From Pleurotus djamor (lineage: Eukaryota > Basidiomycota > Agaricomycetes > Agaricales > Pleurotaceae), in NCBI GenBank assembly GCA_029747585.1, contig JAPEVF010000689.1, forward strand, positions 1-23,850: a stretch of DNA of 23,850 bases, read 5' to 3'. A program made the position numbers and the translations under genes. The notes beneath the pieces were generated by a model, which worked only from the letters and a program-made list of their open reading frames with translations, had not been told where the DNA came from and did no database searches. Numbering within the stretch: the first letter of the stretch is position 1; each line of letters begins with the position of its first letter. Of this stretch, positions 10,677 through 20,310 are shown piece by piece.

Positions 10677-12415
10677 TCATCTTTTGCGTTTTTTCGTGTT
10701 CGCCTCACTTCGCGTCTCTTTTTTCGCGGCAGGTTTCCCGTTATCATCGCCTGCGCCCGGTGTGATGCCCAAACCCACTTCCGTAACCATCTTGATGGCC
10801 CTCTCGACAGCTCCTCGCCTCACTTTCTCTGGTACCTTTTCCCAGTACACGGCTTCCCGCTTTCCTTCGATCTGTTCTACTTGCACGGCTTTGCTCCCAT
10901 TTGCTGGCGTACCAGCGGCGTCAAGGCCATCCTGTTGGGTCAGGTCGTGTGCAGCAAAATAAGTTGCGAGTAAGCTTGTATGATGGGGGCTTGATAGGCG
11001 GAGGTAGCACTGTCCGACAAATCAATGAACACGGAGAAATCAAGATGCGAGGCTACGCTATGAGACACTTACGCTGTCCATTCCCTTGTTAAAATCAACA
11101 TAGTCAATTCCATCCCCTGTTTTGGTTTGGAACGCCTGCGCGAAGAAATTTCGAAGCGTAGTCTTGTTTGTTCCCGGGTGGATGTTCTTGACAAAGACGA
11201 GGCAGTTCGCCGGGTAAGGGTCAGAGGGGTGGATAGAGGGAAGCGCCGAAGGGGAATGGGTTTCCGGAGGCTGATCGTCAGCATGGTTGAGAACGTCGGA
11301 GGTAAGTCCAGCAAGGGCATCGGAAGAGTCGCGATACACCTTGCGCTGAGCGACGGATTCATCGTTCATACGCTCGATCAACTCTTCTCGATAGGCCAGG
11401 TATTCACTCCTCATTTGCTCCCATCTTGCCTTCGAGATGGCGCGAAAGCCAAAAGCAGTAGCGTCCTTTGCTTCCTTCTCCAAGGCATCCAGGGTCTCCA
11501 GCGACCCCTGATCGCGATTCCACGGCCAACGTTCAAGCAAGGTGTCGACATCACGAGTCGATGTGAGGACCACGAATGCGAACCCTTTGCACTTTGTCGG
11601 ACTAGGTGCTTCTGGAGGATCAGTGTGATGAGGCGGGAATGCGATAGACTGAACGCGAGTCATTGGGTAGTTCGTATCCGATGTGGGACCCAAAAGGGCG
11701 AGTATGAAGCGCAGCACAGAGGGTGCGCTTTTACAATGACTGGGTATTCTTTCCTTAGCGCAGATATCATCAGAATTTTGCGCAGCCTTAAGTAAACAAT
11801 TCTTACCACATATACAGTCCTCCGGAGCCACTCTTCCCTCGAGCAGTCGAGCAGCGACCTTGGCAGAGTCCAGCTCAGCTCGTAACCACCCATATCATCT
11901 GACTCCGGTTCCTTTCCTTTCCATGACGCGTTCCAGACGGACTTCCCTGGTTCCGAGATGCAGACACGGATAGAAACGACGCTGTTTGCATGTTCGCGAA
12001 GAGCCTTGACAATGCTGGCTTCTGAGACTTTCAAAATGTCGTGTTCACGGCCNAAAAATCTGGGAACGGCGTAAGAGAAACTTCACAGGTACGTCTGAAA
12101 TGAAAGCACGTTCGATTTGATTCACAGACGTGAAAGAGAGTCAGCACACTTACAAGCATTATTATTTAGGTAGCTCCTCAGGTTTATATCGGTATGAACC
12201 GCGTGGTCCGTTAGGGAAAGGTAGATCCATTGGCTGACGTCTTTCGCCGTCAAAGTCAATGAGGAAGATGCCTGCGTCGCCGGGGGTGGCTGATTCGCGT
12301 CCACTAGCTTTGATTGAGCTTTCTCAAGAATTTTTGGACGCGATGTCGCTGTTGCAGTCGTCCCGGACCGTTTTCGAACGCTGCGAGGCAGGAAAGTAAA
12401 AGGCGGAGAAGGCAT
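10677..12415 (-). CDS. La-related protein of the LARP7/Pof8 type (La motif, RRM1, xRRM)
   Basis: Four exons on the minus strand: 12415-12154, 12094-11807, 11753-11073 and 11009-10677. Dropping the N at 12052 gives 1563 nt (520 aa); keeping it shifts the frame inside exon 2. A La motif lies at about residues 55-132 (KDVSQWIYLSLTDHAVHTD), RRM1 at about 178-255 (RRTVYVERIP ... KCKGFAFVVL), a charged linker at about 260-360, and a C-terminal xRRM from about 366 (CLVFVKNIHPGTNKTTLRNF) with Y-V-D at 401-403, the RNP3 signature of LARP7-type xRRMs. The tail KKRKR looks like a nuclear signal. LARP7 proteins chaperone 7SK or telomerase RNA; the fission-yeast member Pof8 is a telomerase subunit. The aromatic pair that binds UUU-OH in genuine La is not evident here, as also described for Pof8. 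Role in telomerase RNA assembly is inferred. It is tail-to-tail with the MFS gene, 123 bp apart. Confidence 0.87.
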
Positions 12416-12995
12416 TTGCTCAGGGCGCTTATTTGGGTCATAAAAATTATTGATTGTGAGAAAGTATATTCTCACGATCAATAAATTGCTACCCTACTTG
12501 CAACGAACATACGAGCTGCTTAAGAAATTGACCGGGTGTCACCGTTACTAAGAGTCGGTATGCTGAGAATTTGCTGAGAATGATAGTAATTGAGCGTGAC
12601 GTCTGAGGTCGTCCTCTAACTAGTCAACTGATCTGTAGTCGACTGTTAGATCAGCTTATAAGTAGCCAGATGTTGGTAGAGGACACGTTCATTAGATGGT
12701 CAAGTCCAGCATACTGTGGATAGTTCTTTCCGAAAACGAGGATTCTGGTGAGTTTGCGATCCATGTAGTCGGGAAGGGCGAAGTCCACTGAAGCATTATC
12801 AGGGGTTCACGGTTTCGAACAGGGAATATCAAGGAGCGTCTCCTATCTTCACAAGAGCCCAGCAGGCGGAAGGACAATGGAGTCTTTTGCTTCCTCGTCA
12901 CTCTGTTCAGCCCAAGCATCCTAGTTAGTTCGTACGCGATGTCATTTTAAGTCGACTCCAACTGGGTACATGGATCGTGACCTCGCAATCAGCCC
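12416..12995. other. Intergenic region between LARP7-like and F-box genes
   Basis: Upstream of the LARP7-like start and downstream of the F-box stop, both minus strand. A minus-strand open frame at 12692-12919 has no recognisable motif. A tandem duplication of tgctgagaat occurs at about 12559-12581. No promoter element can be named with confidence. Confidence 0.35.
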
Positions 12996-14132
12996 TCAGA
13001 TATTACAGTACGTCCACCAAGGGTCCCAGTCCGAGAATATACACTGCTCACGCTCAAACTCGTGCCCACTTGAGACTTCATCAAGAGTATGACGAAAGAA
13101 CATTGGACGCCGATCTATCGGATCGAAGACAACGAAGTCAATGGTTCGCAGCTTTGGTAAGTGTTTCAAGGCAGCTACCCCCTCGAGTCGGTGATGGAGT
13201 GCAGTCTCTTGTGTGCCATTATCGAGCACGCAAGATAAGTATTCGATGTTGTTCATGGCATAGGGTAGGAGGCGAGAAAGGGTCGTTGCAATTGATTCTT
13301 CAGGGGCCTAGGGAAAGGCAAATTAGGGAGTAAAAGTCACAACGCAACATTGACGCCTTACATCACCGCGGTACGTTTTGAGTTGAAGGTACTTTGTCTG
13401 AGGAAAGTGAGCAAGAGCCAAAACGTTGGAGACATTGAATGAAAGCATCGTCACGGTATGAAAATATGGGTTGGGAAGATACGGCGAATATCCCACGCGC
13501 CAACTAGGAAGTAGTTCAAGGGTCTCAACGTTACGTCCAGGGAGAATAGAGGCCGCAGCATCGGGGAAGGTGATGAGCGAGGTAAGACGAGGTAAGGCCT
13601 CATGAGACAGTGGATGCATAAGGAGATAGTGGGAGATGGGGGAGGAGGAGAGGTAGAGGTGAGTCAATGACGGCTGCGCCTCTAGAACTCGAACGAAGCC
13701 AGGTCTGTCGTGAACGTGCATACGGAACCATATAAGATGCGTGAGTCGCAGGGACACGAAGGCGGGCTCCCAGCTAACGAGCGACGGTTCCTCGACCTCC
13801 CCGGCACCCATAGTCCCGTATAGTGCTAGGCGTTGAAGGTTCACGAGGGACTTTAGGCAGCCACGGATAGCTGGGGTCCCAAGAGTTCTCAAGGATTGAA
13901 CCTGCGGTGCAACGCGCGGATGATTTGCTATCGTATCTGCAAATGCATGTGTCCGAGTGGCCTGATTGTCTTGGTTGGGATCACTGCAAAGCACGATATT
14001 CCGGTACAGTGATGGTTCAGCCAAGTCATAGAGTCCGCGTGAGGTGAGCATAAGTGCTTGAAGGCTCGCAGTATCGTGGACGAGTCGGAAAATGATCAAC
14101 AATATTTCATTGGGGATGCCGCGGGACTCCAT
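12996..14132 (-). CDS. F-box/LRR-like protein, intact copy (F-box 1)
   Basis: Two exons, 14132-13362 and 13307-12996, phase 0, together 361 codons (360 aa). The N-terminus MESRGIPNEILLIIFRLV followed by LMLTSRGLYDLAEPSLYRNIVL is a typical agaricomycete F-box, the helix bundle that binds Skp1 in SCF ubiquitin ligases. The rest shows irregular leucine-rich spacing (SLVNLQRLALYG, LRLTHLIWF, SLTHLYLSSS, NVETLELLPS), as expected for a substrate-recognition domain. The C-terminus ends in DWDPWWTYCNI, a block shared with the decayed copy at 17356-18342. Substrate unknown. The ATG is the only start before the F-box in this exon. F-box families are strongly expanded in Agaricomycetes, and this copy with its neighbour shows local duplication. 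Confidence 0.85.
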
Positions 14133-14606
14133 TGAGAGGTGTTTCTACTCTATAGAGTGGATTTCGTTTATTCAACACTCAGCTGAAGATAGAAATCTGC
14201 GAAGCACTCACAAAGCTGTTATCAAGATGGTGGTTTGGAGTTGGAAATTTTAGAGTTGCTCGAATATTTATAGAGTCGAAGCATAAGTTGGACTGGAGTG
14301 ATCGTGGGATACAAAGCTCTGAGCAGTATGAAGAAAGGAGGGATAGGAGACCACTAGTGACATTGGCGGAAGCGAAGTGAGTTACACTTCTTTCGTAGGA
14401 GGGCTCGGGAAATCTCGCTTTGTACGCTCAGGCAGCCAGTCGCGTAACTCGCGCTGGTGTTGATTATTACGTTCGGGTTTTTGCATTCTACACAAAACTC
14501 ACATCGGTCGAAGCGACTATTTAGTGGTCGAGATGGATCAAATTGAGGAAAAGGAATGGGCCTCGAAGGTATTTATTGGAAACACTGGATGTGTAATGTT
14601 ATGTAG
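14133..14606. other. Intergenic region between F-box 1 and the FunK1 kinase
   Basis: No open frame with family signal. Being upstream of the minus-strand F-box 1 gene, it should hold that promoter, and at its right end the 3' end of the kinase gene. No repeat or known motif was found. Confidence 0.35.
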
Positions 14607-17108
14607 CTACGCCAAAGATGAGTGGTGATGGCGGGATAGTTTGAGCCTCTTCGACAAGCCCATTGCAGGCCGAGAAGAGGATCCCTCTTCAAATCGCTGT
14701 TCATCCTCCTCTTCTGGATTGGCAGGCTCGACTTCTTCGATTGTTCGTTTGCGAGCGGAGAATTGGTTTCTCGACGCGGCCTTGAGCTGTTCTATTAACA
14801 AATCTCTTTCGGCTGAGGTCATTGTGAGTGAGTGAGCCGGAACGAAGGTTTTGCCTTTTTTTATCTTGCTGCTTCCGGACAAAGTCAACGGAGGCGCCAT
14901 CGTTTTCCCATTCAGTTGAAAGGGCGTGCTTGAAAAAGTTGACAAAAGGAGCATGAGGCCCTTTATCGGGTTTGCATTTTTTGGTAGTCTTGGGGTCAGG
15001 AACGGGGGGGGTCCTCGTTTTCGTTATCGGAATCATCAATGTCGGAAATTTGGAAGGCGTCTGTCGCCTGGGCGACTTTCCCGCGCTTGCGGTTCTTCTT
15101 CCTCTCGGCTGCAATCCTGCGAGTCTCTTCCAAGAACATGTCGCCGAGACGTTTACGCCAGTCAAAGATGAGTCCGTCCAAGGCTCCACAAGAAAATTCG
15201 AAAGGGGATCCATCCAAGGTTCCGGAGCTTATGAGCACGGTTTTATTGGATCCACCAGTCAAATCTTCACCGTCTAAAAAACACTCCTCGAATAGCTTCT
15301 TCACGATGTTGCAGAGGTCGTCGAAGCGGTTGTGAGGTGTGTATCTGACGGCAAAATATAGGATCACCCAGAAGAAGGATTCAATGTCATCGTGAACAGA
15401 GTGCAGGTTATGAGGTTGGTTTGATAATTTGACAGACATGAATGCCCACGTCCCCTGATGAAGTGATCAGATGGCGAGAAGAAACAAAGCAAAGGAAATC
15501 TCGCACCGTGCGTTCAGGAGTGCGTCCAGGGCCCACAAGCTTAGCGACCTCTTTCGCGAGATCCCAGTCAATGAGAAGGCCACTCCCATCAGGGAGGATC
15601 AGGATGTTCCCTGAGCTGATGTCGCGATGGAGAATCCCACAGATGTTGTAAACGTCCCTGTGGGCTGAGAAACAATGAGAATTGGGCAGGAGCTAGAGGG
15701 GATATAATTTACCTTGGAATGCATGATAGATCGCGTAAATCATGGACTTTGATGATGTGAACGGTGAGAGAGGCCTTCCAAGCTCAATGACAACGAGCCT
15801 GGTGAGTACCCTTGAGACGAGCTTGTCTCCTCGATACCCCCATTTCTCCTTCGCGACTTGATCCGTGAGGGTCTTGTGATTGCTGAAGTCTCCTCCGCAC
15901 AAAAGCGTCGGGACGTGCTTAATCTTGGCCTTGTTGAGTGTCTTGAGTGTTCCCACCTCTGGATTAACAGTGATTGCACGCCATTGCTCTTTCAGAAACA
16001 TGGGCTTAGATGGTTCCTGGCCCTCCTTGACTTCAATCGCTGCGTATCCGCGGGTGCCACGGCCGAAGGGGGAGAGAGGGTCGATGATGGCGCCCCAAAC
16101 CAGGAAGCTTCGTATCGCGTCGTCGCCCGCTTTAACGTCCGCATCAGGGTCCGGGACCTGGATCTTGAGAACATCCCGAGGCTTCGAAGGAGCCCAGTCC
16201 TTCAGGAGCCTTCTGGCGAGCTTGGTCTCCTCATCAGTGGCCAGCGACACAGTCGGATCGTGACCACGTTCCACATCATCGAGTTGCGTATAACGCCACA
16301 AGAACGTGATGAGACTAGTGCAGTCTTCTGTGTACTTCAACCGCTCCGTCACAATCACACCAGAGCGATCCCAGCGCAGGATGCGGACGAAAGGATGGAA
16401 GAAATAGAGCATGTAAAGGTGCGTACGATGTTGATGGGAATATATCTCGCTCGCGTACATCGCAAGCTGGCCACGCATGAGGTCGCCTGTGGTCGTTTCA
16501 AACCGGTAGGCATGGTCGATATTGACGTCCGGGTGATTTCCAAAAATATCGTTGAAGGTGTTCGCCCTCTTGACATTTAGTTCGAGCTCCATATCCATGA
16601 TCGATTTGTTGTTTCGGTTGTGAGGATCAAATTTGGCGGTTTCGACGAGGCACAGGTCGACTCTGGTTGATTCCTTCGAGGTGCGGTCCTTGTGTTTCGA
16701 CGTATTGATAAGCTTCCAGCCATCAAACAGAGGGGGATCTTCGTTTGTCCCGTTGATGAGGTTGCACTGAGAAAACGCAGGCTTAGGCTACCTTCCTCCG
16801 TTAGTTAGAAGAGAAGTGCTACTTACAAGGTGTTTCGAGAGGTCCTCCTCGTTCTTCACGTTTTTGTCCTTGAAGTAGTCCTTGCGATCGACTTTCGGCA
16901 TTTGTTTCTTCGGTGCTGGAATACAGTCCTCGAAGAACTCGGAGGCAGGGCACGGTCCAGCCAAGTATTCAATGGTTTCATCGGCCATGAGTCTCTTCCT
17001 GTGGTCGGCGTTGAGATCGTATTCTGAAGTTCTTAAACTGGCGGACAATGGATGAACTTGCCACAAAGAGACCGTGGTCGTAGTTCGGAGGCAAGAGTGA
17101 TCGAACAC
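14607..17108 (-). CDS. Fungal-type protein kinase (FunK1 family), 3' end broken by two one-base shifts
   Basis: Exons: about 17108-16827, 16766-15713, 15664-15507, then 15454 onward. Conserved FunK1 blocks appear in order: an N-terminal segment (RKRLMADETIEYLAGPCP), FFHPFVRILRWDRSGVIVTE, GRGTRGYAAIEV, the catalytic loop H-R-D-I-S-S-G-N-I-L, the metal-binding block L-I-D-W-D-L-A (DWD in place of DFG, usual for FunK1) and GTWAFMSVKLSN. A Ser/Thr kinase role is inferred; biological targets of this family are poorly known. The frame stops at 14996 (610 aa counted from the ATG at 16988), but two further coding-looking frames follow. Dropping one base at the G8 run (15004-15011) and one at the T7 run (14856-14862) joins them into an acidic, Lys-rich tail ending at 14607. 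The true start is unsettled: family-like sequence extends above the ATG at 16988, so another 5' exon is likely. It sits between two F-box paralogues. Confidence 0.85.
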
Positions 17109-17355
17109 TGCCTTCCTAATTGGGACACAGTTTGACTCGACCCATCATGTGATCGTGTCACCCCTAATTCAGTTCGAGCTGTCCTACGCGTTTGCTTTTA
17201 CCAGGTTAGTTATCATCAGTTCTTTCTACTCGCAATCTATTACAACATAGTTAGATACCTTCTCATATCCATGACATCGAAGCTAAACCATCTCGACGCT
17301 GGGCGGATGAAGCATTGTCATTGGGCAAGGCCACGAAATTCCGAGTCTGCTTGCG

Positions 17356-18342
17356 TCAAGGCCACCCGATGTTACAGTGTTTCCACCAAGGGTCCCAGTC
17401 CGTGTAAGTCCCTTGTCCGCGCCTAACCTTTGTCACACTCTTTACCTCACCAAAACTATGCCGAAAGAAGTCCAAATGCCCATCATTCACTCCTGGAATG
17501 ACAAAGTCTACAGTGCGTAGCTTCGGCAGATGCTTCAGTGCATCAATACCCTCCAGCTGGCAGGATAAATCGGTCTGTGACTCGGGCAGGTCCATTGCCC
17601 AGGATATGTACTCTACGTTCGTCATGGCGCGTCGACGGAGCCGAGGGAGCATCGATTCGATCGATCCACCGGTCATAACCTAGGTATTTGTGTGTCAGAT
17701 GATGAGATCGAATAAAATCCGACAATGAGTAGTTACATGGGTTGCCATAACTTCGAGGTACTTTGTCTGCGGGAAGTGATCAATGCAAGCAGTACCGAGG
17801 ATATCACATGAAAGTGTCGTCACTGTATCAAAATGTGGCGAGTCCTGGGGGAAATGATACGACGTAAGAAGCAGTTCAACATTTCTAACGTTGCGTCCGG
17901 GGAGGATTGAAATCGCTGTCTTGGGGAAGCAGACAAGAGAACTGAGGCAAGGTAAGGCAACGGGGGGGTAGTGGATGCATCTTCACGTCTTTGTCAAACT
18001 TGGAGCATGATACGTGTAGGTGGACTAACGATGTCTGCACTTCCAAGAATCGAACAAATGCCGGCAAGACAATCCCGGGTGCGTTGGTCATTGAAAGCCC
18101 TCAGAGATTGAACCTGCGATGCAAGCCGGGGTTGATTCACTGTCATATCTGCAAAGCGAGGACCGCGATTAGTCTGATAGTCCTCGATGGGGTCGCCTAG
18201 CACGACGTTTCGGTACAAGAGCGGTTCTGCCAGGTCACGGAACCTGTGCGAGGCGAGTACGAATGCTCGAAGCGTTATTAGCATCGGGGACGAGCTGTAA
18301 GATCGCTGAGAATATTTCGTTTGGCAGATTGCGTGCGTCCAT
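17356..18342 (-). pseudogene. Decayed F-box/LRR paralogue (F-box 2)
   Basis: This is a damaged copy of the F-box gene at 12996-14132. It opens with MDARNLPNEIFSAILQLVPD at 18342, shifts frame near 18274-18280 (one extra base), continues as LRAFVLASHRFRDLAEPLLYRNVVL to QVQSLRAFNDQRTRDC, and then lacks about 149 bp relative to the intact copy, which changes frame. It resumes as FVRFLEVQTSLVHLHVS, shifts again at the G7 run 17962-17968, and reads LPCLSSLVCFPKTAISILPG. One intron (17695-17751 region) is at the same place as in the intact gene, followed by a good last exon ending DWDPWWKHCNIGWP. The one-base shifts could be sequence errors; the deletion removes several leucine-rich repeats and looks real. 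A short stretch of 20 bases (17383-17402) is identical to 13014-13033 in the intact copy. Confidence 0.78.
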
Positions 18343-18515
18343 GCTAAGCGGGTTGATAAATTCTCAACTGGTGCTAGACACCTATGCACCACTTACCTCA
18401 CGACTGAGATGGACGTTTGGGTTTGGGACGGTGCAAGCTGTTTATGGGAATGAGAAAGAAAGAGTCCGAGGCTCGCAGCTGACTGTGCGAAACAGAGATC
18501 GGTCTACATACTCAG

Positions 18516-18953
18516 CTAGTGGATGACAATGTCTGCCTGTACGATGACCCCACTTCCGACTTTATACTCAACATCAAACCTCCGCTTCTTCTTATTCGTC
18601 ACGCTCGACCTTGTCTGATGCTTCTCCCTTGCATACGAGCGATTTGTGCAACCCTTCGGCGCAGTGTCAGGGTAATACTCTCTGTTGATCGCTGATGCTG
18701 TTTCCCCAGGTTTCAAGTCTGTAACGACATCGCACCAAGGACGATCGCGCCCGTCATGAGCACCGAATACGAATACAGCTTCTTCGCCCCCAGCGTCGAC
18801 TTTGATAGCACCAGATGTGTCATATCCGATTGTCAGAACATATTCCCCGTTTTTGTACTCCCAGATGCCGGCGTGATGGACCGAAGTCTCGACGACTTTG
18901 AACCAAGCGTTTGTGTTGGTCTGGTAGATGCGCACAGTGATTTGGGTGGCCAT
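18516..18953 (-). CDS. Fungal fruit-body lectin (Agaricus bisporus lectin family)
   Basis: Single uninterrupted frame of 145 residues, close to the family's roughly 143. It starts MATQITVRIYQTN and has the family blocks NGEYVLTIGYDTSGAIKV, FGAHDGRDRPWCDVVTDL, AINREYY and VTNKKKRRFDVEY. These lectins are cytosolic beta-sandwich tetramers without a signal peptide; described members bind the Gal-beta-1,3-GalNAc (T) antigen and GlcNAc-ended glycans, and are linked to fruit bodies and to defence against nematodes and insects. Two features stand out. The His of the G-x-H-N block is followed by Asp, where described members have Asn, near the sugar-binding surface. There is also an insertion of about seven residues after E-Y-Y (PDTAPKGCTNRS). 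No intron was found. It lies 173 bp upstream of the decayed F-box gene. Sugar preference of this copy is unknown. Confidence 0.93.
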   Translation of the reverse strand: MATQITVRIYQTNTNAWFKVVETSVHHAGIWEYKNGEYVLTIGYDTSGAIKVDAGGEEAVFVFGAHDGRDRPWCDVVTDLKPGETASAINREYYPDTAPKGCTNRSYAREKHQTRSSVTNKKKRRFDVEYKVGSGVIVQADIVIH

Positions 18954-19711
18954 TGCTGCGATAATCTATGCGAGAGTCATGGTGAGCAAACGTGGAGAGT
19001 ATGAGGACATGTCTTCACTTACTCAGGAAAAGACGAAGGAACTGAAGAGACATACTCTGGTATTGCACTCGCCTTTATGGAGAGTGCCATATGACAGAAA
19101 CACCAGCACGATGTCACAGCACGAGAAAGTGTCCCTGAAAATCAAGTGTACGGCGATGTTCCTCAGCCGGCACAGCTTCACGGGCTCAGGCTCTTCCCAC
19201 CGAGAATCGCGGATATGAGAGGGCGCCAAGGTGCTGCACATGCCCAAGTCATCGATGGCGACTCCACACTTTTGACAGGGTCCAAGGTAAAGCAAGTTGA
19301 ATATCAGATTTAACGATCAGACATCCACGAAGAACGTGGTTGCGTTCGATACTTTTGAATCAAGCTTGGACGGGTTGGAGTGGACCGTGGTAAGTAACTT
19401 CAATGGGTGGCGGTTGACACTTGTGATAGCGAAAGGGAGGGAAATGTGGCCAAAGTGTCGAGCTGATGTCAGCACCAGAGACTGCGACAAGGCCATCGCG
19501 GCACAGTCGTCTTGTCTTCTTGGAAGCGCGAGGAGAAGTTGAGGTAGAGTCCACAGCCACTACGGGCGCTAGTGATGACTCAGCAGGCGCTCAAGCGTCA
19601 AGCTAAAAATAAACTGTCCTTCATTCTGAGGCTATTCTCATCCGGATTGAAACTCTAACAATTTTGCTTCCGCCGTTCCGAGCCTATCAATCTGAATGAT
19701 ACTTCATCAAC
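18954..19711. other. Intergenic region upstream of the lectin, no gene recognised
   Basis: Contains the lectin promoter (minus strand) and whatever precedes the plus-strand frames to the right. Short open frames occur, such as minus 19317-19496 (59 aa, starting M-A-L-S-Q-S-L-V-L-T) and minus 19023-19295, but neither shows a family motif. No TATA box, repeat or RNA gene could be identified with confidence. Confidence 0.35.
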
Positions 19712-19930
19712 ATGACTTCCCTGCGCGACACACTGTTAAATGATACCCTTCGAGGTTATCCCCAAGGCCCTCCTCTCGATTCGTGGAATCCTTCGAATCG
19801 GCCCTCACTACGACTCATCCTCCATCATATAATGATACTTTCTACCTCATTTAAGGGATCTCGGACCTGCTTTCTAGATGTGACTGCTGTACTCTTCTTC
19901 CCAGTTGATCAAGGCGACGTTTACCACCAG
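19712..19930 (+). CDS. Possible first exon of an unrecognised gene
   Basis: An ATG in good context (atcaacATGa) opens a frame reading M-T-S-L-R-D-T-L-L-N-D-T-L-R-G and then a Pro/Ser-rich stretch, up to a possible gtaccc donor at 19931. Nothing in it resembles a known family, and I could not find a convincing following exon. It may be chance, or the start of a small gene ending before the DUF6534-type gene. No function is proposed. Confidence 0.2.
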
Positions 19931-20310
19931 GTACCCATGGGGTGTCCTGTGTCCTCCCCTGCTTTTTGGGGGTATCGCACCCACTTGTCGAGGTGTCTCA
20001 GGTGCGACGGTGAATCTTTGCAACCGGTGCGGGAGCGCTGATCAGTCCGTTGCAGTCGCGATATGTCTTGACGACTGGTCGTAACGTTGTTTCAGGCTAT
20101 TCAAAACGATAGCGTCTCTGGATAAGAGAGTCGAAATATCATAACTCATGAATTTTGGACCGTTCCAACACCTTTGCTTTGACTTTTGCACCAACTCAGC
20201 ACAAATCATGCCTATGTTCCGTCACCTCTATATTCTACAACCTCGAGGTCTTATGTACGTGTTGAGCTGATCTGGAACCGTCTATTGATTCTGAAAGATA
20301 TATCTAGCTC
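19931..20310. other. Stretch without a recognised gene
   Basis: Short frames only. The right end (from about 20149) may contain the start of the DUF6534-type gene, with candidate ATGs near 20149 and 20208, but no model joins them in phase to the helices downstream. Confidence 0.3.

Noticed and set aside
11127..11795. Plus-strand open frame of 222 residues
   Set aside because: It is the antisense of LARP7-like exon 3, which has clear RRM and xRRM motifs on the minus strand.
12692..12919. Minus-strand open frame between the LARP7-like and F-box genes
   Set aside because: Lacks an F-box or repeat pattern and has no match to the neighbouring families.
15858..16580. Plus-strand open frame of 240 residues
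   Set aside because: Antisense of the FunK1 kinase main exon; no family motif.
19317..19496. Minus-strand 59-residue open frame starting M-A-L-S-Q-S-L
   Set aside because: No family signal, no supporting splice or promoter evidence; probably chance.
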